64,000 bases of DNA from the NCBI RefSeq assembly GCF_000758305.1, contig NZ_CP009458.1:2480001-2544000 (forward strand). Reading direction: 5' to 3'. Below, piece after piece: positions 17,685-25,639 of the stretch. Position 1 is the first letter of the stretch, and each line of letters starts with the position of its first letter. The position numbers and the translations under genes were made by a program. The DNA is from Cedecea neteri. GTDB taxonomy: Bacteria > Pseudomonadota > Gammaproteobacteria > Enterobacterales > Enterobacteriaceae. A model generated the notes under the pieces. The model was not told the DNA's origin. It saw only the letters and a program-made list of their open reading frames with translations, and ran no database searches.

Positions 17685-18360
17685 AAAATGGTTCGTGACC
17701 GGTACCGACACCGAAGTCGGGAAAACAGTCGCCAGCTGCGCGCTGCTTCAGGCGGCGAATACTGCCGGGTATCGCTCCGTGGGCTATAAGCCTGTGGCTT
17801 CTGGCAGTGAAATGACGCCTGAAGGCATTCGTAACAGCGACGCATTAGCGCTGCAGCGCAACAGTTCGGTCAACGTGCCCTATGAGGAGATCAATCCGCT
17901 GGCTTTTCTTGAGCCAACCTCTCCACACATCATTAGTGCTGAGGAGCAGCGTCCAATCACCTTTTCCGTAATGTCTGCAGGCCTGGAAAATCTTACCGGA
18001 AAAGCCGACTGGATCCAGGTTGAAGGCGCGGGAGGCTGGTTCACGCCGCTATCAGACACCACGACATTTGCCGAATGGGCCATCAGTGAGCAACTGCCTG
18101 TCATTTTGGTGGTGGGCGTGAAGCTTGGCTGCATTAATCATGCGATGCTCACGGCGCAGGCGGTACTGGCCGCCGGTTTACCGTTAGCTGGCTGGATTGC
18201 AAACGGTGTTCAACCCGCAGGAAAAAGGCACGCGGAATATCTCGCCACGCTCAAACAGCGGCTGCCGGCCCCGCTGCTGGGAGAGATCCCATGGCTTGAG
18301 GATCTCAGCGATCAAACCGCGCTTGGTCACTACCTCGATCTCTCCGTTATTACGATCTAA
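17677..18360 (+). CDS. bioD: Dethiobiotin synthetase
   Basis: ATP-dependent carboxylase of 227 residues that closes the ureido ring of dethiobiotin. P-loop GTDTEVGKT at about residues 8-16, KPVASGSE about 37-44 and VEGAGGWFTPL about 112-122 are diagnostic. The start is GTG at 17677: it gives MIKKWFVTG, aligned with E. coli MSKRYFVTG, and stands nine bases after GGAG (17664-17667). A TTG at 17671 is too close to that site. Overlaps the bioC stop. Last gene of the operon; no convincing terminator, only a stem at about 18382-18413 without a T-run. Confidence 0.95.
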   Translation: MIKKWFVTGTDTEVGKTVASCALLQAANTAGYRSVGYKPVASGSEMTPEGIRNSDALALQRNSSVNVPYEEINPLAFLEPTSPHIISAEEQRPITFSVMSAGLENLTGKADWIQVEGAGGWFTPLSDTTTFAEWAISEQLPVILVVGVKLGCINHAMLTAQAVLAAGLPLAGWIANGVQPAGKRHAEYLATLKQRLPAPLLGEIPWLEDLSDQTALGHYLDLSVITI

Positions 18361-18487
18361 GCCGCAAGGTGACGGTAACAAAAGCCACACCCGCAGCAAA
18401 GCCTCGGGGTGGCTCCCGCTTTAGCATTTCCCCCACAGACAAAGATTCATTCCAGCCGGGACCTTCTATAAAGTACCTCCTACTTTT

Positions 18488-18505
18488 GGTTGTCATTAGA
18501 CAACC
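18488..18505. promoter_or_regulatory. Palindrome upstream of the toxin-antitoxin-like pair
   Basis: Perfect 7-base inverted repeat GGTTGTC/GACAACC separated by ATTA, 32 bases upstream of the first gene of the pair. Position and symmetry suggest the operator bound by the helix-turn-helix partner, as is common in autoregulated toxin-antitoxin operons. Inference only. Confidence 0.5.
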
Positions 18506-18536
18506 TTTATGAGATGCTTTTTTAGCCGGAGGAGAT

Positions 18537-18797
18537 ATGGCCAGAAAACGGCACCCGCAAAAAGAAATTGAAGCAGCTTTAAGCTATGCCGAATTTCAGG
18601 GATGGCGGGTAAAAGAGGGCGGTTCGCACTGCTGGGGAAAGATTTATTGCCCATGGAACGATAAAACATGTCGATGCGGGGAGTTTTGCATCAGCTGCGT
18701 CTGGAGCACGCCTCGCAACGCTGAGAACCATGCCAGACAAATTCGCAGGCTTGTGGATGGATGCGCTAACAGGGCATCACACAGCGTTCTGCATTAA
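18537..18797 (+). CDS. HicA-like small protein, putative toxin
   Basis: 86 residues. Residues 8-31 read as a helix followed by a GWRV-x3-GSH turn (H31); HicA-type mRNA interferases use a histidine in the same GSH context on a double-stranded-RNA-binding fold. The middle is cysteine-rich (C32, C38, C45, C47, C51, C54), unlike classic HicA, and could bind metal. The C-terminal half (NAENHARQIRRLV) resembles the closing helix of HicA. Very strong GGAGGAG ribosome binding site. Sixteen bases upstream of a helix-turn-helix gene, the usual toxin-antitoxin order. Family assignment is by pattern only. Confidence 0.7.
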   Translation: MARKRHPQKEIEAALSYAEFQGWRVKEGGSHCWGKIYCPWNDKTCRCGEFCISCVWSTPRNAENHARQIRRLVDGCANRASHSVLH

Positions 18798-18812
18798 CAA
18801 GGAGAAGGCACC

Positions 18813-19331
18813 ATGGCGGGATACACATTCACGCTTGTTTTTACCTTACCTGAAGGGAAAAAAGATCCGGAGAAGTGGGTTGCTGCGCTGGGCGCAGGAG
18901 GGTGTGATGATGCCCTTGTTGGCATCGGTGTGACGGGGCGCATCGCCTTGAACTTCATCCGCGAGGCTGACACTGCAGAAGACGCTTTGCTGAGTGCGCT
19001 GACGGACGTTTCAGGCATTATTCCTGGCGCGTTATTGGTTGAAGCTGCCCCTGATTTAGTGGGCTTGAGTGACATCGCGGAACTGTTAGGCGTGTCCCGG
19101 CAATATATTCGTAAGGTCATGGTTTCCCGGGAGGCATTTCCAGCCCCGGTACACGATGGCAAGACCGCTTTGTGGAATCTCGAAGCGGTGTTGTGCTGGA
19201 TGAACAGCGCTGGCGTGAAGTCCATACCTTCCCCTTTGCTGGATATTGCAAAAGTGACACGGCAGTGCAACCTGCATCGGGCGATGACGGATCTCAACCC
19301 AGTCTTTCAGGCAAAGCTGAAAAACTTATAG
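18813..19331 (+). CDS. Helix-turn-helix protein, putative antitoxin partner
   Basis: 172 residues. N-terminal 65 residues (YTFTLVFTLPEG, then EADTAEDALLSAL) look like a small alpha/beta domain comparable to the HicB-type antitoxin fold; residues about 85-103 (LSDIAELLGVSRQYIRKVMV) form a clear helix-turn-helix of the AlpA/excisionase type, followed by a wing-like LWNLEAVLCW. Follows the HicA-like gene closely with its own AAGGAGAA site. Probably neutralises that protein and represses the operon; both roles are inferred. Confidence 0.75.
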   Translation: MAGYTFTLVFTLPEGKKDPEKWVAALGAGGCDDALVGIGVTGRIALNFIREADTAEDALLSALTDVSGIIPGALLVEAAPDLVGLSDIAELLGVSRQYIRKVMVSREAFPAPVHDGKTALWNLEAVLCWMNSAGVKSIPSPLLDIAKVTRQCNLHRAMTDLNPVFQAKLKNL

Positions 19332-19343
19332 CAGAGACTCCGT

Positions 19344-20054
19344 TCAGGTTTCTAGCCAGCCCGCAACGAGCTTGTCGTCCAGCTGAGCGACATTCCCTTG
19401 TGCGACATTCCGGCCTTTATGCAACAGGCAAAACTTGTCTGCTACCCGGCGAATAAAAGACAGCCGCTGCTCGACCAGCAAAATGGTCAGGCCGAAATCG
19501 TGGTTTAAGCGCCGAATGAGATTGCCCATTTCCGTGATGAATCTCTGGCCTCTACCGAAAGTTGGCTCATCCAGTATCAGCAGCTTAGGTTCTAAAACCA
19601 GTGCCCGGGCAAGCGCTAACTGTTGCTGCATATCTCCACTAAGTTCGCCGCTTTTTACCTGCCGCAGGCTATAGAGCTCGGGAAACAGGTCATCAATCAG
19701 CGCAGGAATGGCCCGGGGGGCCTGATGGCCTGCCATCATCGCTATCTGAAGGTTTTCCTCAACGCTAAGCTGAGAGAAAATGCGTCTGTCCTGGGGAACA
19801 TAGCCGATTCCAAGCGCAGCTCGCCGCTCAACGGGTTTATTGACCAGATCCTCAGGTGGTTGTCCCGCCTGTTGCCACAACATACTGCCGCTTTGTACTG
19901 GCAAATAGCCAGTAATGCAGTTTACGAGCGTGGTTTTTCCCTGGCCTGGAGCACCAATCACGCAGGTGCATTCTCCCGGGGTCAGTTCGAGATCCAGGTT
20001 CCACAGTATGTGATGGTCACCGTAGAACTGATTAACAGCGCGTAAGCTAAGCAT
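19344..20054 (-). CDS. Orphan UrtE/LivF-type ABC ATPase
   Basis: 236-residue ATP-binding protein closest in pattern to UrtE of urea/short-amide ABC importers (MLSLRAVNQFYGDHHIL, YVPQDRRIFSQLSVEENL, LLVEQ). Walker A GAPGQGKTT (34-42) and Walker B LLILDEP (to 164) are intact, but the signature is LSGDM (138-142) instead of LSGGQ, and the residues after Walker B read TFGRGQ where family members have TxGxxP. No permease or binding-protein gene is nearby. It has a good GGAG ribosome site. Either a relic of a lost urt operon or a stand-alone ATPase with altered chemistry. Convergent with the antitoxin-like gene. Confidence 0.8.
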   Translation of the reverse strand: MLSLRAVNQFYGDHHILWNLDLELTPGECTCVIGAPGQGKTTLVNCITGYLPVQSGSMLWQQAGQPPEDLVNKPVERRAALGIGYVPQDRRIFSQLSVEENLQIAMMAGHQAPRAIPALIDDLFPELYSLRQVKSGELSGDMQQQLALARALVLEPKLLILDEPTFGRGQRFITEMGNLIRRLNHDFGLTILLVEQRLSFIRRVADKFCLLHKGRNVAQGNVAQLDDKLVAGWLET

Positions 20055-20748
20055 GGCTCATCTCCTTGGTTGGGGAGTCGTTTCCCCCTGGATATGCTGC
20101 AATTAGCTTGCCAGCTTGGTGATAACGCCTGAAAGCATCGTGCTCTTCAGGATAAAACTGAGCATTGGCTCCCTGAAAGGGTGAAGCCGGTATGCAAGAT
20201 TGAACTTAGCTGCACCTGACAGGTGCTAAAAAGAACGAATTTGGTGCAAGAAAACGCCTTTTAACCTCAGGATATATCTCAATTTCGGGATCTTGCTCAA
20301 TATGGCCGGGTATAGCGAAATCGAATGAATAAAAGCAAAAAATTTAGCGAAATTTTTTTTTCGCCTCTGGCACAGAAAGATCAGGGATTTTTCCGAGTGG
20401 CTAAGCAAAAGGGCTGGATGCAGTTATCCACCATTCCTGTGGATAACCTTGTGTATTAGAGTTAGAAAACTTGGCGAAAGCGAGAGCGGGCGCGGCCTGC
20501 GGCCAAATTGGCGCGAAACCGGTCTTTGTGAAATATTCATTTGAATTCAAGTTGTTAAATAAAATCAACTGCTGCAATAAAACTGTCAAACATTCGGCCA
20601 GAGGTTTCCTTACCTCCCTTGACAAATGTTAAAAGGTGAAAAAATTTGGGGATAACCGGCAGCGGCTGGAGATTTATCTGGCGAAGGGGCAAATTATGGG
20701 CAAACAAAGTGGCACAAAGCAGCCGTTAGCAGGCTTAGTAAAAATGAG
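20055..20748. other. Long non-coding region upstream of uvrB
   Basis: No credible gene in about 690 bases. It holds a 15-base palindrome GCACCTG-A-CAGGTGC (20212-20226), a stretch of A/T, the DnaA-box pair at 20424-20446 and a TGGGGATAA at 20647-20655 that differs from a DnaA box by one base. The rest is presumably promoter DNA for uvrB and for the divergent ATPase gene. Confidence 0.6.
20424..20446. promoter_or_regulatory. Inverted pair of DnaA boxes upstream of uvrB
   Basis: TTATCCACC and TGTGGATAA face each other across five bases. The second is the perfect consensus TTATCCACA on the minus strand; the first has one mismatch at the end. A DnaA box is known in the upstream uvrB control region of E. 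coli. Binding here could tie uvrB expression to replication initiation factor levels, or titrate DnaA. Confidence 0.7.
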
Positions 20749-20768
20749 AACTGGTGTTTTATACAGTT
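20749..20768. promoter_or_regulatory. LexA (SOS) box of uvrB
   Basis: AACTGGTGTTTTATACAGTT contains the required CTG-N10-CAG (20751-20766) with an AT-rich centre, 76 bases upstream of the uvrB start. E. coli uvrB has a LexA box in the equivalent place. It predicts DNA-damage induction. Confidence 0.88.
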
Positions 20769-20843
20769 TTCTACTGGCAAAAATCCCGCTGCCGGGTAAA
20801 ATTACTCTCCGGCCCGCTCGTTTCTTCATCAGGTAGCCCGTTC

Positions 20844-22859
20844 ATGAGTAAAGCGTTCAAACTGAATTCCGCATTTAAACCTTCTGGCGACCAGCCTGAA
20901 GCTATCCTTCGCCTGAAAGACGGGCTTGAAAACGGACTGGCACACCAGACGCTGCTGGGCGTGACGGGGTCGGGCAAAACCTTCACCGTAGCAAACGTGA
21001 TTGCTGACCTTCAGCGCCCAACGATGGTGCTGGCGCCAAACAAGACGCTGGCGGCGCAGCTGTACGGTGAAATGAAAGAGTTCTTTCCGGACAATGCGGT
21101 TGAGTTTTTTGTCTCTTACTACGATTACTACCAGCCTGAAGCCTATGTGCCGAGCTCGGACACCTTCATTGAAAAAGATGCATCGGTGAACGAGCACATT
21201 GAGCAGATGCGTCTGTCGGCGACCAAAGCGTTGCTTGAGCGCCGGGACGTTATCGTGGTGGCATCCGTGTCGGCAATCTACGGTCTGGGCGATCCGGACC
21301 TCTACCTGAAGATGATGCTGCACCTGACGAAGGGAATGATCATCGATCAGCGGGCGATCCTCCGCCGTCTCACGGAGCTGCAATATACGCGTAACGATCA
21401 GGCTTTCCAGCGTGGAACGTTCCGCGTAAGAGGAGAAGTGGTCGATATCTTCCCGGCTGAATCCGACGATCTTGCTTTGCGCGTGGAGCTGTTTGACGAA
21501 GAAGTTGAAAGGCTATCGCTGTTTGATCCATTGACCGGGCAAATCGATCAAACTATTCAGCGTTTTACCATCTACCCTAAATCGCACTACGTGACGCCAC
21601 GCGAGCGTATCGTGCAGGCGATGGAAGACATCAAAGTTGAACTGGCCGAGCGCCGAAAATTCCTGCTGGAAAATAATAAACTGCTGGAAGAGCAGCGCAT
21701 TGCCCAGCGTACCCAGTTTGATCTCGAAATGATGAACGAGCTGGGTTACTGCTCGGGCATTGAAAACTACTCTCGCTTCCTGTCCGGGCGGGGGCCTGGC
21801 GAACCGCCTCCGACGCTTTTTGACTATCTACCGGCGGATGGCCTGCTGGTGGTGGATGAATCCCACGTCACCATTCCGCAAATTGGCGGCATGTATCGCG
21901 GTGACCGTGCCCGTAAAGAAACGCTGGTGGAATACGGTTTCCGCCTGCCGTCAGCGCTGGATAACCGCCCGTTAAAATTTGAAGAGTTTGAAGCGTTGGC
22001 CCCGCAGACCATTTATGTTTCAGCGACGCCGGGCAACTACGAGCTGGAGAAATCCGGCGATGACATCGTTGACCAGGTTGTTCGTCCTACGGGGCTGCTC
22101 GATCCGGTGATTGAAGTGCGTCCGGTGGCCACGCAGGTAGACGATTTGCTCTCTGAAATTCGTAAGCGGGTGGCAATCAACGAGCGTGTACTGGTGACGA
22201 CGTTAACCAAGCGGATGGCGGAAGACCTGACTGAATATTTAGAGGAGCACGGTGAACGCGTGCGCTACCTGCACTCAGATATCGATACCGTAGAGCGCAT
22301 GGAGATTATCCGCGATTTGCGTCTCGGTGAGTTTGACGTGCTGGTGGGGATCAACCTGCTGCGAGAAGGCCTTGATATGCCGGAAGTGTCGCTGGTTGCC
22401 ATTCTTGACGCGGACAAAGAAGGTTTTCTGCGTTCTGAGCGCTCGCTGATTCAGACGATTGGCCGTGCGGCGCGTAACGTTAACGGCAAGGCGATTCTCT
22501 ATGGCGATAAAATTACGCCGTCGATGGCGAAAGCGATTGGTGAAACCGAACGCCGCCGTGAGAAGCAGCAGCGCTACAACGAAGAGAATGGCATTACGCC
22601 GCAGGGCCTGAACAAGCGTGTGGTAGATGTTCTGCAGCTTGGCGAAGGCATGGCGAAGACCAAAGGACGGGTTAAAACCAAAGCGCGCAGCGTGATTGAA
22701 GAAGATGAAGTTGTGCTGACGCCGAAAGCGCTGCAGCAGAAAATTCACCAGCTTGAAAGCAAAATGCTGGAGCACGCGCAGAATCTTGAGTTTGAAGAGG
22801 CGGCGCATATTCGCGACCAGCTTCACAAGCTGCGCGAACTGTTTATCGCCGCCTCATAA
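20844..22859 (+). CDS. uvrB: Excinuclease ABC subunit B
   Basis: Damage-verification helicase of nucleotide excision repair, 671 residues. P-loop GVTGSGKTF near residue 39, the beta-hairpin region with SYYDYYQPEAYVPSSDTFIEKD split over 92-113, DESH box at about 338, helicase motif VI QTIGRAARN about 540, and a C-terminal UVR domain (about 630-665, LEFEEAAHIRDQLHKLRE) that contacts UvrC. ATG at 20844 is correct: MSKAFKLNSAFKPSGDQPEA aligns with E. coli. In-frame extension upstream would translate through the LexA box. Confidence 0.98.
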   Translation: MSKAFKLNSAFKPSGDQPEAILRLKDGLENGLAHQTLLGVTGSGKTFTVANVIADLQRPTMVLAPNKTLAAQLYGEMKEFFPDNAVEFFVSYYDYYQPEAYVPSSDTFIEKDASVNEHIEQMRLSATKALLERRDVIVVASVSAIYGLGDPDLYLKMMLHLTKGMIIDQRAILRRLTELQYTRNDQAFQRGTFRVRGEVVDIFPAESDDLALRVELFDEEVERLSLFDPLTGQIDQTIQRFTIYPKSHYVTPRERIVQAMEDIKVELAERRKFLLENNKLLEEQRIAQRTQFDLEMMNELGYCSGIENYSRFLSGRGPGEPPPTLFDYLPADGLLVVDESHVTIPQIGGMYRGDRARKETLVEYGFRLPSALDNRPLKFEEFEALAPQTIYVSATPGNYELEKSGDDIVDQVVRPTGLLDPVIEVRPVATQVDDLLSEIRKRVAINERVLVTTLTKRMAEDLTEYLEEHGERVRYLHSDIDTVERMEIIRDLRLGEFDVLVGINLLREGLDMPEVSLVAILDADKEGFLRSERSLIQTIGRAARNVNGKAILYGDKITPSMAKAIGETERRREKQQRYNEENGITPQGLNKRVVDVLQLGEGMAKTKGRVKTKARSVIEEDEVVLTPKALQQKIHQLESKMLEHAQNLEFEEAAHIRDQLHKLRELFIAAS

Positions 22860-22869
22860 GCAGCGAAGT

Positions 22870-23778
22870 TTATCCGAGCTGCTGCACGGCCTGCTCGAGG
22901 GCAGCTCGCAGCAGCTGGCGGTCGTGGCGATACCTTATATCGCTCGCTTCCAGCGGCTGTTGAATCACCAACCTGTCGCCCACCTCGCTGACGTCGACAT
23001 GCGGGCCCACCAACACGGCATCAATAACGCGTTTTCCGATATGCTGCTCCATCAGCTCAAGTTTTTGGCGCAGGGAAAGGCTGGCCGCAGCGGGGCTTAG
23101 CTCTTTGCCCAGATTACCGATATACACCATTGGCGCTGGCGTGCGGCGCAGCGCCTGATCCATCTCTTCAAGCAGCAGAATTGGCATCAGACTGGTGTAA
23201 AAACTGCCGGGGCCAATCAGAATTAAATCGGCCTCAGCGATGCTCTCTATGGCTTCTCGGGTGGCCGGGACTTTCGGGTAGACCGCCAGATCCTGCGGTG
23301 GATTAAGCAGCTGGTCGATACTCACTTCGCCATACACGGCGTTGCCCTGGTCGTCGGTAGCCATTAAATCAACCGGATGTTCCGACATCGGAATCAGCTG
23401 CGCATCAACCTTCAGCAGATTACGAATTAAATTGATTGCCTCCAGAGGGCGCACGCTGAGGTGATCCAGGGCCTTTAACATCAGGTTTCCGAGGTTATGG
23501 CCTGAAAGTTCACCGTTACCGCCAAAACGGTACTCAAACATTGTCGATGCCACGCTTGGTTCGGTGATCAGCTGGTTCAGGCAGTTGCGCATATCTCCCC
23601 AGGCAATTCCACCTTCAGAGCGTCGAATGCGTCCGGTTGAGCCGCCGTTGTCGGTCGTGGTGACGATGCCGGTTAAACGTGAGCCAAGAGTGGAAAGGGA
23701 TGACATGACGCGACCCAGGCCGTGTCCACCGCCGAGCGCGACAACCCGATCAAGATCTGCAAGCGTGCGATTACGCAT
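22870..23778 (-). CDS. ybhK: YbhK, YvcK/CofD-like putative nucleotide-sugar-binding regulator
   Basis: 302 residues, same length as E. coli YbhK. N-terminal VALGGGHGLG (about 12-21) and the TTTDNGGSTGRIRR block (about 40-53) define the YvcK family, which shares the CofD (2-phospho-lactate transferase) fold. B. subtilis YvcK binds UDP-GlcNAc and affects cell wall metabolism and gluconeogenic growth; the enteric role is not settled. Convergent with uvrB, divergent from moaA, as in E. coli. Confidence 0.94.
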   Translation of the reverse strand: MRNRTLADLDRVVALGGGHGLGRVMSSLSTLGSRLTGIVTTTDNGGSTGRIRRSEGGIAWGDMRNCLNQLITEPSVASTMFEYRFGGNGELSGHNLGNLMLKALDHLSVRPLEAINLIRNLLKVDAQLIPMSEHPVDLMATDDQGNAVYGEVSIDQLLNPPQDLAVYPKVPATREAIESIAEADLILIGPGSFYTSLMPILLLEEMDQALRRTPAPMVYIGNLGKELSPAAASLSLRQKLELMEQHIGKRVIDAVLVGPHVDVSEVGDRLVIQQPLEASDIRYRHDRQLLRAALEQAVQQLG

Positions 23779-23851
23779 AGAAAAGATAATCCTTAAGAGG
23801 CATACAGGCGCTTAAGGTAGCGTAAAAGCGCTAAAAAGACGATTCTTGCTC

Positions 23852-23873
23852 TGTGGATAATGATGCATATCAA
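23852..23873. promoter_or_regulatory. DnaA box and FNR site upstream of moaA
   Basis: TGTGGATAA at 23852-23860 is a perfect DnaA consensus on the minus strand. Overlapping it by one base, ATGAT-GCAT-ATCAA (23860-23873) is one mismatch from the FNR consensus TTGAT-N4-ATCAA. FNR is a known anaerobic activator of moaABCDE in E. coli, so the FNR call is supported by context; the DnaA box may be coincidence or belong to ybhK. Confidence 0.65.
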
Positions 23874-23922
23874 AGTAAAAGTTAGCTTTTTAAGTACTCT
23901 GTAGCGAAATTAAGCAATCATC

Positions 23923-23948
23923 TCGTTATGTATAGATTTATATAGCGA
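23923..23948. promoter_or_regulatory. ModE box upstream of moaABCDE
   Basis: Inverted repeat TCGTTATGTA ... TATATAGCGA with a six-base spacer, matching the ModE consensus of TCGNTATATA half-sites with one mismatch. ModE-molybdate activates moa transcription in E. coli. Lies about 50 bases upstream of the riboswitch and 50 downstream of the FNR site. Confidence 0.82.
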
Positions 23949-23994
23949 AAACTGATATAGCGCGAAGCCAGATGTCGCGCTACTATCGCAGTAA

Positions 23995-24104
23995 CACACA
24001 CTCAAGCCCTGGTACCTAAGTCACTAGATAAGGTGCCCTGGCCGCAGCCCCTGAGGTTGCCAGGGTGCAGGAAGAAATGACTGCATCTCCCGTATTTGGA
24101 AAGG
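23995..24104 (+). promoter_or_regulatory. Molybdenum cofactor riboswitch of moaABCDE
   Basis: The moaA leader carries the conserved Moco RNA: ACTCAAGCCCTGGTACC, then GGTGCCCTGGCCGCAGCCCC, GGTTGCCAGGGTGCAGGAAG and CTCCCGTATTTGGAAAGG, matching the E. coli moaA leader in order and in most conserved bases. Bound cofactor lowers translation of moaA. The 3' end of the element contains the ribosome binding site GGAAAGG (24098-24104), so folding can hide it. Confidence 0.9.
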
Positions 24105-24112
24105 TGTATTCA

Positions 24113-25099
24113 GTGTCCCAGCTTACCGATGCTTTTGCGCGTAAGTTCTATTACTTGCGCTTATCAATTACCGACGTCTGCAACTTTCGCTGCAGCTATT
24201 GCCTGCCTGATGGCTATAAGCCGCACGGTGTAGCCAATAAAAGCTTCCTCAACGTCGATGAAATCCGCCGCGTTACCCGAGCTTTCGCTGCTCTGGGTAC
24301 CGAAAAGGTGCGCCTGACAGGCGGGGAACCTTCTTTGCGCCGCGACTTTACCGAAATCATCGCCGCGGTGCGTGAAAACGCGTCTATTCGCCAGCTTGCG
24401 GTGACGACCAACGGCTATCGCCTGGCCCGGGATGTTAACGCCTGGCGTGATGCGGGGCTGACCGCCCTGAACGTGAGCGTCGACAGCCTGGACGCTCGTC
24501 AGTTTCATGCCATTACCGGCCAGGATAAATTTCGCCAGGTGATGGAAGGCATTGACGCGGCTTTCAGCGCGGGTTTTGAGCGAGTAAAAGTGAACACCGT
24601 GCTGATGCGTGACGTAAACCACAATCAGCTCGAGACCTTCCTGGCCTGGATTAAACCGCGCCCCATCCAGCTCCGCTTTATTGAGCTGATGGAAACCGGC
24701 GACGGCGGCACGCTTTTCCGCAAACACCATATTTCCGGCCAGACCATTCGTGACCAGTTGCTTGAGCGTGGCTGGGTTCACCAATTGCGTCAGCGCAGCG
24801 ACGGCCCCGCTCAGGTCTTCTGCCATCCCGACTATGAAGGTGAAATCGGGCTCATCATGCCGTATGAGAAAGATTTCTGTGCCAGCTGCAACCGGCTGAG
24901 GGTTTCGTCCATCGGTAATCTTCACCTTTGCCTGTTTGGCGAACAGGGGATTGCGCTGCGCGATCTGTTAGCGGATGACGCCCAGCAAAATGAGCTGGAA
25001 GGGCGTATCTCTTCCGCGCTGGCACAAAAAAAGCAAACCCATTTCCTGCATGACGGTAATACCGGCATCACCCAAAATCTGTCGTATATCGGCGGCTAG
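24113..25099 (+). CDS. moaA: GTP 3',8-cyclase MoaA
   Basis: Radical SAM enzyme, 328 residues, that with MoaC turns GTP into cyclic pyranopterin monophosphate. N-terminal cluster motif CNFRCSYC (Cys 23, 27, 30), GGEP near 71, C-terminal second cluster CASCNRLRVSSIGNLHLC (about 257-274) and C-terminal Gly-Gly needed for GTP handling. The start is GTG at 24113, giving MSQLTDAFARKF like E. coli MASQLTDAF; it stands eight bases after the riboswitch-embedded ribosome site. An in-frame ATG at 24065 lies inside the riboswitch and is rejected. Confidence 0.96.
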   Translation: MSQLTDAFARKFYYLRLSITDVCNFRCSYCLPDGYKPHGVANKSFLNVDEIRRVTRAFAALGTEKVRLTGGEPSLRRDFTEIIAAVRENASIRQLAVTTNGYRLARDVNAWRDAGLTALNVSVDSLDARQFHAITGQDKFRQVMEGIDAAFSAGFERVKVNTVLMRDVNHNQLETFLAWIKPRPIQLRFIELMETGDGGTLFRKHHISGQTIRDQLLERGWVHQLRQRSDGPAQVFCHPDYEGEIGLIMPYEKDFCASCNRLRVSSIGNLHLCLFGEQGIALRDLLADDAQQNELEGRISSALAQKKQTHFLHDGNTGITQNLSYIGG

Positions 25100-25123
25100 A
25101 GGCTGCCCACAAGGAGAATATCG

Positions 25124-25636
25124 ATGAGTCAGGTAAGCGCAGAGTTTATCCCGGCACGTATTGCTATTTTGACGGTGTCCAGCCGTCGTGGTGAAGATGA
25201 CGACACTTCTGGTCACTATCTGAGTGAGGTTGCCACGGAAGCGGGACATCAGGTGGTAGACAAGGCCATCGTCAAAGAAAACCGTTATGCCATCCGGGCC
25301 GCAGTTTCGCAGTGGATTGCCGATGAGCAGATTCAGGTGGTGCTGATCAACGGCGGCACCGGGTTTACCGACGGAGACCAGACGCCGGAGGCGCTTCTCC
25401 CGCTGTTTGACCGGGAAGTTGAAGGCTTTGGCGAGCTGTTTCGCATGCTCTCGTTTGAAGAGATTGGCACCTCTACGCTGCAGTCACGTGCCGTTGCGGG
25501 CATGGCGAACAAAACGCTGATTTTTGCCATGCCTGGCTCAACGAAGGCCTGCCGCACCGCCTGGGAAAATATCATTCAGCCTCAACTGGATGCCCGTCAG
25601 CGCCCGTGCAATTTCCACCCACATATTAAGAAGTAA
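25124..25636 (+). CDS. moaB: Molybdopterin biosynthesis protein MoaB
   Basis: 170 residues of the MogA/MoaB molybdopterin-binding fold: INGGTGFTDGDQTPEAL (about 84-100) is the nucleotide-binding loop, and FAMPGSTKACRTAWENII closes the domain. Its catalytic role in E. coli is redundant or unproven, since MogA performs adenylylation. Hexamer in E. coli. Second in moaABCDE. Confidence 0.97.
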   Translation: MSQVSAEFIPARIAILTVSSRRGEDDDTSGHYLSEVATEAGHQVVDKAIVKENRYAIRAAVSQWIADEQIQVVLINGGTGFTDGDQTPEALLPLFDREVEGFGELFRMLSFEEIGTSTLQSRAVAGMANKTLIFAMPGSTKACRTAWENIIQPQLDARQRPCNFHPHIKK

Positions 25637-25639
25637 GTT

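Noticed and set aside
18382..18413. Terminator after bioD
   Set aside because: A stem AGCCACACCC/GGGGTGGCT can form but there is no T-run and the loop is long.
20636..20836. Possible 66-residue protein just upstream of uvrB
   Set aside because: Overlaps the LexA box and the uvrB promoter region, weak ribosome site, no recognisable sequence.
24065..24112. ATG start for moaA at 24065
   Set aside because: Lies inside the Moco riboswitch and adds residues absent from MoaA; GTG at 24113 is well placed after the ribosome site.
24164..24925. Open frame of 253 codons antisense to moaA
   Set aside because: Shadow of the well-conserved moaA reading frame.
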